In this document: in pieces, positions 36,399-45,990 of the stretch
Layout: every line of letters begins with the position of its first letter
Numbering within the stretch: position 1 is the first letter of the stretch
Assembly: GCA_020633205.1 (NCBI GenBank)
Contig: JACKEB010000023.1
Span: 28,396-92,395 of the forward strand
DNA from: Polyangiaceae bacterium
Lineage (GTDB): Bacteria; Myxococcota_A; Polyangia; Polyangiales; Polyangiaceae
Direction: 5' to 3'
Length of the DNA: 64,000 bases
Made by a program: the position numbers and the translations under genes
The notes under the pieces: generated by a model
Seen by the model: only the letters and a program-made list of their open reading frames with translations
Database searches by the model: none
Told to the model about the DNA's origin: nothing

Positions 36399-36607
36399 TC
36401 TCACTCCAACTCCGGTTCGGCGACGCTTGCGCGACGCGTTCCCAAGCAAAACGAACTTTGGGCCGCAGCGTGACCAGAGGTGGTGCGGAATCCCGAGGCG
36501 CAGTTTCTCGCTGGAACCCTCCTGGACCAACCCCGTCGCGAGTCGATCGACGTGGAACCTGAGTGCAGCCGAGGTCGGAGTTCCTCTCCTGGTGTATGGT
36601 TCGCCCC

Positions 36608-38821
36608 ATGCGGCAACGCCGAAGGAGTTTGGGTCTGAACTGTGCGACCGTTCCAGCTCGTTTGGGTCTGGGTTTGTGCTTGGCGCTGACCTCGTGTCAC
36701 CCAAGCGAGCCACCCGCAAAACCTCCCACCAGCGTGGCTAAGCCGAAGCCGCCTCCCACGCCCCGCGAAGAGTTGGCGCGAGAGATGTCTGAGGTGACGC
36801 TCTTGGGGCCAGTGCTCGACGGCCTCTCCCCGGCTCAGAAGCAGGAGCTGCAGAAGGTGGTCAACGGACTGCCGCCCGAAGAGAAGGCACAGCTCTTGGA
36901 TGAGACTGGGCCCTACCCTGAGCGTCGGCCCCTGCTTCATCTTGTTTCCGGAGGGAATAGTCCGAGGGCGCGCCTCGCGCTTGCCACGAGCTCAGCCGGC
37001 GTCGAGATGTTACTGCTCACCCAGGGCACCAAGCCCGAGCAGGTGAAGGCTCTGTTGCCCAACGTGCGCGAGATCGCACGCCGCGCTGCAGCGGAGTGGA
37101 TCCGGGAGCGCAGCACCGCCGTAGGGTCGAAGGACGTTCTGACGGCGGATCACTATGTAGCGATTGCTCAGGCTGCTGAGGTGCTCGACCTGACCGAACT
37201 CAGTCACCAGGCGCTGGTCCTGGCGGCAGAGATCGATCCCGGCACGCTTCGCTTCCTGGAGTTGGCGGGGGCCGCCGCCCGAGCTGGCGCGGTGGAGGAG
37301 GCCAAGCTCGCCCTCAGCCATGCCGGGAAGAACACTGAGCCAGAGCTTCGGGCTCAGGTCGCCCCGATGGTCGAGGCGGCGGAACGCTTGGAGCGTCCAG
37401 GGCTCGAGCCCCTTGAGCGGGCGAGCTCGCTCGTCATGCTGGGTCGGTTCGAGGAGGCGCGGAAGCTGATTCCGGACGGATCCAAAGATTTGACCGCCAG
37501 CTTGCTCGGCGTGCGTGTTGCGCTGGAGGACTCGAGCTGCCCCGGCATCCCGCGCTTGATGGCCTCGCCGCTCTTGTGTCGGATTGCATTCCAGCAGCGC
37601 GAGGAGGAGACCAAAGCCTTCGCAAAGCTGGACGCCGCCTGGCAGTCGAAGGCCGGTCGCAGCGTTGACGCAGTCGCTGGCTACGTCGCCTTGCGGTTTG
37701 CTCTGCCGTTTCTGTACGGAATCGATGTTGAGGGGAAGTCGGAAGAGGACGCCAGGCAGGCCTTGGCTTCACGCCTGCGGGCGTTGCGGGACGTACTGAA
37801 GGAGGCGAGCGCGGTTTCTAAGCGCTTTGAGCACGCAGCACTCTACGTCGACGTGCTGCGTGACGCCGTCGAGCGGCCTGCAGATCCCACTCAGGACGTC
37901 GCGAGCGCGTTCAAGCAGCGTGCGACTGAGGCCCTTGCATGCAGCGACTGCGCCGATGATCCAGTCCAGCGGGGTTGGTCCGATGCAGCGGTGATCGCAG
38001 TTGCCAGTCGGCTCTCTGGTGGTGGCGACGTGCGACCACTGCTCGGCGCCGAGATGGCCGAGCTCGCTCATCCCCGCGCGGCATTGCAGGGTTGGTCGAG
38101 CCTCAGCCTCGGAGACAGCGCCGGCGCCGAAGCGGCGATCGTGCAGCTGGCAAAGCTGATCGAGACGGCGGCTGATCGTACCGACACCGTGCTGGAGTTG
38201 GCAGAGCTGCAACACGCGCTGGCTCCCACAGACCGCACCGCCAAGGTTCTGGAGAGCGCCGGACGACGCCTCGCTCAAGGGCCGTTGCCCTTCGAGCTGC
38301 GCGCTCGTGGCGCGCTGGACGCCGCGGGGATTGCTGCCGCGAGAGGCGATCTCGCTTCAGCCGAGCAACTCTTGCAGGCGTTGATCAACAAGTCCCCAAA
38401 GGTCAGTAGCCGTCTGGAGAAGGAGCTACTCGAGCTGGTGCACTGTTACCTGCTGGTGCTCGAGGCTCGGCAAGCCAAGGGCCCCAAGCAGCTCGAGTAC
38501 GTCAAGCAACTCAAGGCGCGCGGCGGACCCACGGCAGCGGTGGATGTCTGGCGTGAGTTGTGGATCCTGGAGTTGGGACGCCTGGCGGCGAAGGCCAACT
38601 GCAAGGGCAATGCTGCTTGCGTTGCTGCCATCGCGAAGCGTGGGCGCCCCGACGCCGCGAGCTTGACCAAGCGCCTCGGGGAGGCAGAGGCGAAGCTGGT
38701 CATGGCGCAGCGTTTTGGCCTGCGTTCTGTGGATATGGCGCTAGGCGCGGGCCCTCACGCGAGCCTCTCTTTGGAGGTCGATTTTCGGCCACTGTGGCTC
38801 GCCATCGAAGTTCCTTACTGA
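36608..38821 (+). CDS. Large lipoprotein with helical repeats, function unknown
   Basis: 737 residues. The signal peptide ends in a lipobox (GLCLALTSC, Cys near residue 31). A Pro-rich linker (EPPAKPPTSVAKPKPPPTPR) leads into a long, Ala/Leu/Glu-rich helical region consistent with TPR-like repeats; I cannot place individual repeats securely. A lone pair of Cys motifs (ACSDCADD, NCKGNAACV) suggests disulfides. The end is FRPLWLAIEVPY. No family is recognised. The ATG at 36608 is the likeliest start, and an ATG at 36596 is possible. It is divergent to the S8 protease gene, with about 210 bases between. Confidence 0.75.
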   Translation: MRQRRRSLGLNCATVPARLGLGLCLALTSCHPSEPPAKPPTSVAKPKPPPTPREELAREMSEVTLLGPVLDGLSPAQKQELQKVVNGLPPEEKAQLLDETGPYPERRPLLHLVSGGNSPRARLALATSSAGVEMLLLTQGTKPEQVKALLPNVREIARRAAAEWIRERSTAVGSKDVLTADHYVAIAQAAEVLDLTELSHQALVLAAEIDPGTLRFLELAGAAARAGAVEEAKLALSHAGKNTEPELRAQVAPMVEAAERLERPGLEPLERASSLVMLGRFEEARKLIPDGSKDLTASLLGVRVALEDSSCPGIPRLMASPLLCRIAFQQREEETKAFAKLDAAWQSKAGRSVDAVAGYVALRFALPFLYGIDVEGKSEEDARQALASRLRALRDVLKEASAVSKRFEHAALYVDVLRDAVERPADPTQDVASAFKQRATEALACSDCADDPVQRGWSDAAVIAVASRLSGGGDVRPLLGAEMAELAHPRAALQGWSSLSLGDSAGAEAAIVQLAKLIETAADRTDTVLELAELQHALAPTDRTAKVLESAGRRLAQGPLPFELRARGALDAAGIAAARGDLASAEQLLQALINKSPKVSSRLEKELLELVHCYLLVLEARQAKGPKQLEYVKQLKARGGPTAAVDVWRELWILELGRLAAKANCKGNAACVAAIAKRGRPDAASLTKRLGEAEAKLVMAQRFGLRSVDMALGAGPHASLSLEVDFRPLWLAIEVPY

Positions 38822-38867
38822 GAACTGGTCGTTGCCCGAGGCTGCGTCGCTCGGGCATGCTCCGCCA

Positions 38868-39293
38868 ATGCGTTTTCTTCACACCATGTTGCGGGTGAAA
38901 GACCTCGATCGGGCGCTCGATTTCTACGTCGACAAGTTGGGGCTCGTCGAGCTCCGTCGGCACTCGAACGACGGGGGGCGTTTCACGCTCGTGTTCCTTG
39001 GAACGGGGCGGGAGGGTGATCCCGCGGAGATCGAACTCACCTACAACTGGGACCAGGAGGACGACTACTCTGTAGGTCGTAACTTTGGCCACCTAGCATT
39101 CCAGGTGGAAAATATCTACGAAGCTTGCGAGCGCCTACGAGCCGGTGGGGTGACGATCCTACGCCCGCCACGGGACGGTCGGATGGCGTTCGTGCGTTCG
39201 CCCGATCAGCAGTCGGTTGAACTGCTGCAGCGGGGCGATGCCCTACCACCCGCCGAGCCTTGGGCGTCTATGCCCAACACCGGCGAGTGGTAG
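38868..39293 (+). CDS. gloA: Lactoylglutathione lyase (glyoxalase I)
   Basis: 141 residues. Converts the methylglyoxal-glutathione hemithioacetal to S-lactoylglutathione. Two vicinal-oxygen-chelate beta-alpha-beta-beta-beta modules are present: RFLHTMLRVKDLDRALDFY and FGHLAFQVENIYEACERL. Metal ligands match GloA: His in the first strand, Glu in EIELTYNWD, His in FGHLAF and Glu in SVELLQ. The ATG at 38868 matches the E. coli GloA N-terminus; an upstream in-frame ATG at 38832 adds 12 unrelated residues. It follows the orphan lipoprotein gene by 46 bases. Confidence 0.93.
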   Translation: MRFLHTMLRVKDLDRALDFYVDKLGLVELRRHSNDGGRFTLVFLGTGREGDPAEIELTYNWDQEDDYSVGRNFGHLAFQVENIYEACERLRAGGVTILRPPRDGRMAFVRSPDQQSVELLQRGDALPPAEPWASMPNTGEW

Positions 39294-39425
39294 CTCATCC
39301 AGCGGTCGCGCCTCTTCCCGAATGAATGGGGCGCGCCCGCGTCGGACCGCACAGTTATCGCTGAGTGAGGTTGCTACGACCGACGGGACGCCGAGCGGGC
39401 GTCGCCTTCAGACCGTAGCTCGGAA

Positions 39426-40109
39426 TCAACGGCGCTCAAGGCGCGCGGCAACCTCGGCAAAGCGAGCAGCGAGCTCGCTCGCTAGACGCTGGAGCTCTTG
39501 AGCCGTGGCGCGGTCGAGCTCACCGGCGCGTTCCAGATCTGCGTAGCCGTGAAACTCCTTTGCGGCGTGCTTGCGCACTGCCTTCAAGGCCTTGACGAAC
39601 GCCGGCATGGGCGCACGGGCGCTTGCTTCGCTGGTGCAGCGCTTGAGGCTCGCCTCGTGCTGCAGGCGGTTGACGGTCCACTGCTCGCGCTCCGAGGCAT
39701 CGAGCAGCTTGGCTTGAACGGCTGCGGGTAGGTTCAGTACCGCGCGGAAGTGACTCATGCCGTTGTGACGGAAGCGCCAAGCCTCATGCGTGTGGTAGAC
39801 GTTGTAGATGCAAACTGCGCGGTAGAGGAACAGGCCCGTGACCGGCAGCTCCGGGATCTCCGACATCTTGCGGAAGGAGATGTGCTTGGTGCCGAGCTCG
39901 CGGAAGCGCTCCAGAGAGCCGTCGTAGAAGCGGTCGAGGACGAGCTTGCCGACCTCGAGACAGGTCTCGAGGTTGCTGCTGCCCTGGAAGGGCTTGAGCT
40001 TGGTGATGAGGTCACCCAGCTGGTGGTTGGGGGAAGCCACGCTACCGGTCGAGACCGGCGTGTGAGTGGCGGTGTTATCGAGGGAGGGGAAACCAGTGCT
40101 ATCCGACAT
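39426..40109 (-). CDS. Hypothetical helical protein
   Basis: 227 residues with no signal peptide or membrane segment. A central conserved-looking block has aromatic residues (FRKMSEIPELPVTGLFLYRA, YHTHEAWRFRHNGMSHFRAV), and the C-terminus is a long charged helix (AQELQRLASELAARFAEVAA). I recognise no family. The helix-plus-Trp/Arg middle could be DNA-binding, but this is not shown. The ATG at 40109 ends the overlap with valS that a longer reading would create, leaving about 97 bases between the two genes on the same strand. Confidence 0.65.
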   Translation of the reverse strand: MSDSTGFPSLDNTATHTPVSTGSVASPNHQLGDLITKLKPFQGSSNLETCLEVGKLVLDRFYDGSLERFRELGTKHISFRKMSEIPELPVTGLFLYRAVCIYNVYHTHEAWRFRHNGMSHFRAVLNLPAAVQAKLLDASEREQWTVNRLQHEASLKRCTSEASARAPMPAFVKALKAVRKHAAKEFHGYADLERAGELDRATAQELQRLASELAARFAEVAARLERR

Positions 40110-40206
40110 GCACAGGGGTCGGCCGCTCGCCGCCCTGGTTGCGTCGAAAATCTCTGGAGCCTGAGTTTTTTCGGATCGACTGAAAGTGGCCGAAACTACA
40201 AGCGAA

Positions 40207-43011
40207 TCAACCCTCGAGTTCCGCCACGAGCTGCTTGGCTTCTTCCAAGCGGCCACGTTGCGCCTCGAGTGACGCTAGTTGCTCTCGAACTTCGGTCACC
40301 ACTTCGGGGGGCGCGTTTTCAAGGAATTTGGGGTTCTCCAGGCGCTTCTGCAGAGACACCACGTCCTTGTCCAACTTCTTCAGCCCCCGCTCGATGCGTT
40401 CGGCTTCCTTGCTGGCTTCGACCAAGCCCTTGAGGCCTATCACCACGTCCACAGCGCCAACCACCGAGACGACCGAACCGGCGATGCGGGGCGCGTCGGG
40501 CGCCTGCACCTCGGGCGCTCCATCGGACTTGACCAGGGTGGCGATCAGGAGCTGCTCATTCGCGAGCAGCTCTCGGATGTGAGCGTCGGCGCTGCGGAGC
40601 GCGAGGGGTACCTTGGCCCCCGGGTGAACCTGGTACTCAGTGCGGATGGTGCGCGCGCCGCTGATGGCGCCCTGCAAGACCTCGAAGTCCGTCTCCGCCT
40701 GGGCGTCAGCGATACCCACGCTCGCGCTCGGGTAGCTGCAGAGAGCGATCGACTTGGGCGAAGCGTCGGGCTTGGGTACGCGCTGCCACAGCTCTTCAGT
40801 GATGAAGGGCATGTAGGGATGGAGGGCTCGCAACGTGGCTTCGATCACGTGGGCTAGGGTGTTGCGCGTCTCGGATTTCTCGGCGTCGCTGCCTCCGATG
40901 AAAACCGGCTTGCTGGCCTCCAAGTACCAGTCGCAGAGCTCATCCCAGAGGAAGTGGTAGAGCGCCTGCGTCCCTTCATCCAGGCGGAAATCTTCGATGC
41001 CCCGTGTGGACTCTTCCACCACCTTGCTCAGGCGCGAGAGGATCCAGCGGTTGATGAGGAGCGTCGGTTTCGGAGGCTCGATGGTGACCGTCGCGCTCTC
41101 GATGTGGGTGAGGGAGTAGCGGACCGCGTTGTAGACCTTGTTGCAGAAGTTGCGGTAGCCCTCGAAGCGCTTCGGGCTGAGCGCGATCCGCTTGGCTTGG
41201 GGCGAGTAGCTGCAGAGCGTCATGCGAAGCGCGTCACCGCCGTAGGGCTCGAAGCCCTGGCCCATCTTCGCCGTGGAGGGGTACGCCTTCTGGAACTTCT
41301 TGAGTGCCTCGGCTTCGGGCGCGCCGGGTGACGCCTTGGCCACCACCGCCTTGAAGTCGGCGCCGTGGATCAGGTCGAGCGGGTCGATTGTGTTACCCTT
41401 GACCTTGCTCATCTTGGCGCCGGTCTCGTCGACCACCATGCCGTGGAGCAGTACCCTGCGGAAAGGCACGTCGCCCATGAAATGGAGGCCCATCATCATC
41501 ATGCGAGCGACCCAGAAGAAGAGGATGTCGTAGCCGGTCTCCATATCCGATGACGGATAGAAGCGCTTGAGCGCTTCGGTTTGCTCGGGCCAACCCAGCG
41601 TAGAGAAGGGCCAGAGGCCGCTGGAGAACCAGGTGTCCAAGACGTCTGGATCTTGACGGAGTTCTGTGTGTTGGCACTTGGCGCACGCGCTCGGTGCTTC
41701 ACGCGAGACGTTTACGTGATCGCATTTGGTGCAGAACCATGCGGGGATTTGGTGGCCCCACCAGAGCTGCCGGCTGATGCACCAGTCTTGGATGTTCTCG
41801 AGCCAGTGGTTGTAGGTCTTCACCCACTCTTCGGGGCGGATCTCGGTCCGACCGTCTCTGACGGCTGCCAGCGCCGGCTTTGCGAGGGGCTCCATCTTCA
41901 CGAACCACTGCGTGCTGATGATCGGCTCCACGATGGTGCCGGAGCGTTGGGAGCGGGGCAGCGTCATGGTGTGCTGGCGGCTGCCGCGCTCGAAGCCGAG
42001 CTCAGCGAGGCGCCGCTTCACCGCTTTGCGCGCCGCGAAGCGCTCCATCCCTGCGAACTCTCCGGCTTGCTCGTTGAGCGTGCCATCGAGGTTCATGATG
42101 TTGATCTCTTCGAGGCCGTGACGTTTCCCTGTGGCAAAGTCGTTGAAGTCGTGAGCCGGGGTCACCTTCACGGCGCCGGTCCCGAACTCCATGTCGACCA
42201 AGATGTCGTCGAGTACGATGGGCACTTCACGATCGACGAAGGGGTGCTTCAGCTTCTTGCCGTGCAGGTGCTTGTAGCGCGGGTCGTCGGGGTGCACCGC
42301 CACAGCGGTGTCGCCGAGCATGGTTTCCGGGCGCGTGGTTGCGACGACTAGCTCGTTCGCCCCGTCTCCTTCGGGGTCGATGACGGCGTACGCGAACTCG
42401 TACAGCTCACCACTCACCCCCTCCTCCTGCTCGACTTCGAGATCCGACAAGACGGTGCGCGACTCCACGTCCCAGTTCACCAGGCGCGTGTCGCGATAGA
42501 TCAGGCCTTCCTCGTACAGGCGCACGAAGGCTTCCGTCACGGCGCGGTTCAGGTCCGGGTCCATGGTGAAGCGCAGGCGGTCCCAGTCGGCGGAGCAGCC
42601 GAGCACCTGCATCTGCTTGAGGATGCGGCCGCCGCTCTCTTCCTTCCATTTCCACACGCGTTCGATGAACGCCTCACGGCCGAGATCATGGCGGGTGAGG
42701 TTCTCGCGCTTGAGCTGGCGCTCCACGACCGTTTGTGTGGCGATACCCGCGTGATCCATCCCGGGTTGCCAGAGGGCGTTGTAGCCCTGCATGCGCTTGT
42801 GACGGATCAGAACGTCCTGAATCGTGCCGAACAGCGCGTGCCCCATATGCAGCGAGCCCGTGACGTTCGGCGGGGGCATGGAGACGACGTAAGTTGGCCG
42901 TTGGTCTCCGGCGTCCGTACTTGCGCGGAATACGCCGTGATCCATCCAGTATTGGTACCAGCGGGGTTCGACCTCGGCAGGCTCGTAGGCCTTCGGCATC
43001 TCGGAGGACAT
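40207..43011 (-). CDS. valS: Valyl-tRNA synthetase
   Basis: Charges tRNA-Val with valine, with editing of threonine. 934 residues, class Ia. The HIGH-type motif is GSLHMGHAL and the KMSKS-type motif reads KMSKVKGN (Ser replaced by Val). The editing domain has ATTRPETMLGDTAVAVHP. The zinc-like segment CTKCDHVNVSREAPSACAKCQ lies in the catalytic core. The C-terminal coiled coil (EASKEAERIERGLKKLDKDV onward) is the ValRS-specific arm. All parts are full length. The ATG at 43011 fits the family N-terminus. Confidence 0.97.
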   Translation of the reverse strand: MSSEMPKAYEPAEVEPRWYQYWMDHGVFRASTDAGDQRPTYVVSMPPPNVTGSLHMGHALFGTIQDVLIRHKRMQGYNALWQPGMDHAGIATQTVVERQLKRENLTRHDLGREAFIERVWKWKEESGGRILKQMQVLGCSADWDRLRFTMDPDLNRAVTEAFVRLYEEGLIYRDTRLVNWDVESRTVLSDLEVEQEEGVSGELYEFAYAVIDPEGDGANELVVATTRPETMLGDTAVAVHPDDPRYKHLHGKKLKHPFVDREVPIVLDDILVDMEFGTGAVKVTPAHDFNDFATGKRHGLEEINIMNLDGTLNEQAGEFAGMERFAARKAVKRRLAELGFERGSRQHTMTLPRSQRSGTIVEPIISTQWFVKMEPLAKPALAAVRDGRTEIRPEEWVKTYNHWLENIQDWCISRQLWWGHQIPAWFCTKCDHVNVSREAPSACAKCQHTELRQDPDVLDTWFSSGLWPFSTLGWPEQTEALKRFYPSSDMETGYDILFFWVARMMMMGLHFMGDVPFRRVLLHGMVVDETGAKMSKVKGNTIDPLDLIHGADFKAVVAKASPGAPEAEALKKFQKAYPSTAKMGQGFEPYGGDALRMTLCSYSPQAKRIALSPKRFEGYRNFCNKVYNAVRYSLTHIESATVTIEPPKPTLLINRWILSRLSKVVEESTRGIEDFRLDEGTQALYHFLWDELCDWYLEASKPVFIGGSDAEKSETRNTLAHVIEATLRALHPYMPFITEELWQRVPKPDASPKSIALCSYPSASVGIADAQAETDFEVLQGAISGARTIRTEYQVHPGAKVPLALRSADAHIRELLANEQLLIATLVKSDGAPEVQAPDAPRIAGSVVSVVGAVDVVIGLKGLVEASKEAERIERGLKKLDKDVVSLQKRLENPKFLENAPPEVVTEVREQLASLEAQRGRLEEAKQLVAELEG

Positions 43012-43101
43012 GGCGGCGGAACGTAGTGTGTGGATGCCCCTCCCGCAATCTGAAGCTGGGCTTGCAGCCCCGTAGAACGCGTCTCAGCTATAGTCCGCAA
43101 C

Positions 43102-43845
43102 ATGCTGCGGCTCATCACCATCCCCATCAGCCACTACTGCGAGAAGGCGCGCTGGGCTCTGGATCGCGCGCGCCTGCCCTACGAGGAAGTGGGCAAGCTC
43201 CCCGCGGTCCACCTCCTGACGACGCGCAGGTACTCGCGCACCGGTACGGTTCCGGTGCTGGTGCACGAGGGAGGAGCGATCGGGGAATCCACGGAGATTC
43301 TGCGCTGGGTGGACGCGCGCACCCCCGAGGCGCAGCGTCTGTTCCCCGAGGGCGAGCTGGCAGCGGACAACGAGCGCTGGGTCGCGCGCTTCGATCGCGA
43401 GCTCGGGCCGGCAGCGCGCCTGCTTGGCTACGACGCCCTGCTGCCAGAACCCCAGATCTTCCTCAAGCAAATGCAGCGGGTGTATGGCGGCGTAGCGCGC
43501 GCCATGTTGCCGGCGTTGCTGCCGCTGGCAGGGAAGGGGATTCGCAAGCGCTACCGGGTCAACGGGGAGCGGGCCAAGAGCAAACACGCTCTGTGTCGCC
43601 AGCTGTTCGATGACGTGGCGAGCGCGCTAGAGGCCAGCAGCTCGCCGTACCTGCTCGGTGAGCGCTTCAGCGCGGCGGACCTGACGTTTGCGTCCCTCGC
43701 CGGCCCGCTGTTGCTACCGCCGGCCTACGGCGGGAATTTCCTGCCAAAGGCGGAGATGCCCCAAGCGTTTCAGGCGCTGGTCGACGAGTTCTCTGCGCAT
43801 CCTGCTGGGCGATTTGCCTTGCGGATTTACGAGCGGCATCGCTAG
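43102..43845 (+). CDS. Glutathione S-transferase family protein
   Basis: 247 residues. The thioredoxin-fold N-terminal domain begins LRLITIPISHYCEKARWALD, with a Ser-His-Tyr-Cys site where the GST catalytic residue lies. The cis-Pro motif (RTGTVPVLV) and the GESTEILRW segment bind glutathione in the family. The helical C-terminal domain contains LLGERFSAADLTFASL, the GST C-terminal signature. The substrate is unknown. It is divergent to valS with about 90 bases between the starts. Confidence 0.88.
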   Translation: MLRLITIPISHYCEKARWALDRARLPYEEVGKLPAVHLLTTRRYSRTGTVPVLVHEGGAIGESTEILRWVDARTPEAQRLFPEGELAADNERWVARFDRELGPAARLLGYDALLPEPQIFLKQMQRVYGGVARAMLPALLPLAGKGIRKRYRVNGERAKSKHALCRQLFDDVASALEASSSPYLLGERFSAADLTFASLAGPLLLPPAYGGNFLPKAEMPQAFQALVDEFSAHPAGRFALRIYERHR

Positions 43846-43853
43846 CAAACACG

Positions 43854-44711
43854 CTAGCTGTTCGGGGATAGCAGATCGACGGAGTGCTCGATGATCGCCG
43901 CCGCGTCCTCCCCCGACACGCCTAAGAGCCCTAGCTGACCGAGTGCAAGGGGCTCATCGTACGTCTCGCCGGCGCTCTCCGCCGTCACCGAGGCGGTGAG
44001 CAGGTCCGCGATCTGTACTAGGCGCACTGGGAGTGAGATGTCTAGACCCTGCCGGTGATGGCTGCCGCAGACGTCCACTACGTCTTGGGGTAGCTTCCAT
44101 GCGCGGGCGATGTCCTCTCCTGCTTCCGTATGGTAACGGTCCACCAGTAGAGCGGCCTCGACGGCGGATGGCGGGACCTCGAGGCGGTCGAGCAGACGAT
44201 ACACCCGAGCCTCTCCGAGGTCGTGCAACAGACCGATCAGGTAAGCGTCCTTGTAGCGAATGCCGAGCTCGCTGCATGCGGCGCGGGCGACGACGCCGCT
44301 GATAACGGCTCGGTCGTAGCTGCGACGGACCTGTGGGCCATAGTGCGTCAGGCCAACGCTCGAACAGGCGTAGACGATCTGCAGGAGTAAGTCGCGGCTC
44401 CCTGAGAGTCCGATGCGCACGAGGGCATCGTGGATGGAAGGTACCTCGCGACCTCGGGAATACAGCGCCGAGTTGGCCACTGAGAGGAAGCGCGCAGCGA
44501 TGGGCGGGTCCGAGCGGATGAGGTCACCAAGACGCCCGATATCTGCGTTTGGATTCTCCACCAGCTCGATGGCGCGGGACGCCGCTTCCGGAAGCAGTGG
44601 CAGGCCGATCAATGCGGACTCGAGCAGCTCTCGCAGCTCCTCCTCGGCAGCGCTGGGGACTACCTCCACCACGTTGGGCGGAACACTGGTGTAATGTGGG
44701 ATGGCGATCAA
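43854..44711 (-). CDS. HDOD-domain protein
   Basis: 285 residues. A single HDOD domain (from LPLLPEAASRAIELVENPN through SLPVRLVQIADLLT) occupies most of the protein, including LSGSRDLLLQIV and IGLLHDLGEARVYRLL. HDOD proteins are helical relatives of HD phosphohydrolases that usually signal without metal catalysis. The likely start is the TTG at 44711 with GAGG upstream; an ATG at 44876 would overlap the upstream gene by 131 bases and adds Arg-rich residues. It follows a REC-GGDEF gene on the same strand, so the two probably work in one signalling unit. Confidence 0.82.
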   Translation of the reverse strand: MIAIPHYTSVPPNVVEVVPSAAEEELRELLESALIGLPLLPEAASRAIELVENPNADIGRLGDLIRSDPPIAARFLSVANSALYSRGREVPSIHDALVRIGLSGSRDLLLQIVYACSSVGLTHYGPQVRRSYDRAVISGVVARAACSELGIRYKDAYLIGLLHDLGEARVYRLLDRLEVPPSAVEAALLVDRYHTEAGEDIARAWKLPQDVVDVCGSHHRQGLDISLPVRLVQIADLLTASVTAESAGETYDEPLALGQLGLLGVSGEDAAAIIEHSVDLLSPNS

Positions 44712-44745
44712 GGGGTCCTCGTGGAGTGGTGAGTAGGTTCGCCGG

Positions 44746-45870
44746 TTAGCGGCGCGGCCGCTGCCCTTCGCGCGATTTGGGAGTCGCTGGGATCGTGTTT
44801 CGTGTATTGCCGCGTGGAATAGCAACGAGCGTCGGTCGCTCTGAGCGCCTGGGCTCCGCTGGTGCCGGGGGCGCAAGGCTGTCTCGCGTCGCTATCGTCA
44901 CGCGGTTCCTGCCGGCTCGCTTGGCATCGTAGAGCGCCCGATCTGCCCGTCGCAGCATGGCGTCCACGGAGTCGAACGGCTTGTCCACGTGGTGCGCGGC
45001 CACGCCGACGCTGATGCTGACCCGAGCTGGGCCTTTGATTGGAGACAGATCCAGGGTCGCGACCGCCTGCCGGTGGCGCTCCGCCACCGTCTGCGCGATT
45101 TGACCCGAGACGCCGCGCACCAGCACGATGAATTCCTCACCGCCGTAGCGGCCAACCAGGTCACCGGCGCGCACACCGTCTTGAAGCCGCGCGGCGATCG
45201 CCTTCAGCACCTCGTCACCCACGGCGTGACCGTGGGTGTCGTTGACGGACTTGAAATGGTCTACGTCGATGAACAGCAAACCGAAGTGCTGGCCATCGTC
45301 GAATAGCGCCCGCAAGTGTTGCTCGAAGGCGCGTCGGTTCATCACGCCAGTCAGGGCATCGACGTGCGAATCCTCGCGGATCACGTTCCGCTCGGCGCGC
45401 ACCCGGGCCAAGGTGTCTCGATAGCGCTTGTTGCGCAACGACACATGGATGCGTGCTTTGAGTTCCTCGAAGCGGCTCGGCGCGAGGCTGAGGACGTCGT
45501 CTGCACCAGCGATCAAGGCGCGCGCGACGACGCGGGCGGTCGGGTACTCCTTCGCGACCAACAGCACGGGCGTGTGTCGGCACTGGGCCATCGCTTTCAG
45601 TTCTCCACACACCTCGAGTCCGAGTTGTGGTGAGGCGGCGCTGAGATCGAGGGCAATCAGGATTAGATCCGGGTGCTGCTCGCTCACGTGGCGTCGCAGC
45701 CTCAGCGCATCCTCGATGCAAGTCACTGTGTGGCCCTGCGCCCGGCAAGTGGTCTCGAGCACGCGCCGCGTGTTGCGGCACGCACCGACGACGAGCACTC
45801 GAGGCGGCGATTCGTCTTCGCTCGGGGCTGATGAGTTTTCGGGCGACGCGAGGTCCGATACGGCGGTCAC
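44746..45870 (-). CDS. Diguanylate cyclase response regulator (REC-GGDEF)
   Basis: 374 residues. The N-terminal receiver domain has a phosphoacceptor Asp in LIALDLS and a conserved Lys in LLVAKE. The GGDEF domain (about 170-330) has DALTGVMNRRAFEQHL, DVDHFKSVNDTHGH and an active-site RYGGEEF. An RxxD inhibitory site (RAGDLVGRYGGEEF) is five residues upstream, so product inhibition is likely. It should make cyclic di-GMP in response to an unknown phosphodonor. The start is a GTG. The C-terminus is a Pro/Arg-rich tail. A downstream HDOD gene follows by 34 bases. Confidence 0.92.
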   Translation of the reverse strand: MTAVSDLASPENSSAPSEDESPPRVLVVGACRNTRRVLETTCRAQGHTVTCIEDALRLRRHVSEQHPDLILIALDLSAASPQLGLEVCGELKAMAQCRHTPVLLVAKEYPTARVVARALIAGADDVLSLAPSRFEELKARIHVSLRNKRYRDTLARVRAERNVIREDSHVDALTGVMNRRAFEQHLRALFDDGQHFGLLFIDVDHFKSVNDTHGHAVGDEVLKAIAARLQDGVRAGDLVGRYGGEEFIVLVRGVSGQIAQTVAERHRQAVATLDLSPIKGPARVSISVGVAAHHVDKPFDSVDAMLRRADRALYDAKRAGRNRVTIATRDSLAPPAPAEPRRSERPTLVAIPRGNTRNTIPATPKSREGQRPRR

Positions 45871-45914
45871 GCTGCACGGAACGACAGCGCGGCTGGAACC
45901 TGTAACCCCACAAA

Positions 45915-45949
45915 GCGCAAGCGGCAGCCAGAATGGCTGCCGCTTGTGC
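45915..45949 (-). terminator. Strong hairpin terminator of the pentapeptide-repeat gene
   Basis: Arms GCGCAAGCGGCAGCC (45915-45929) and GGCTGCCGCTTGTGC (45935-45949) pair with one mismatch around a five-base loop (AGAAT). It lies about 40 bases after the stop of the minus-strand pentapeptide-repeat gene and before the start of the diguanylate cyclase gene. The minus-strand T-run after it is short (CTTTG). Confidence 0.65.
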
Positions 45950-45990
45950 CTACCGATGAGACACCGGCGGGCAGCTTGGACTTGGAGCGA

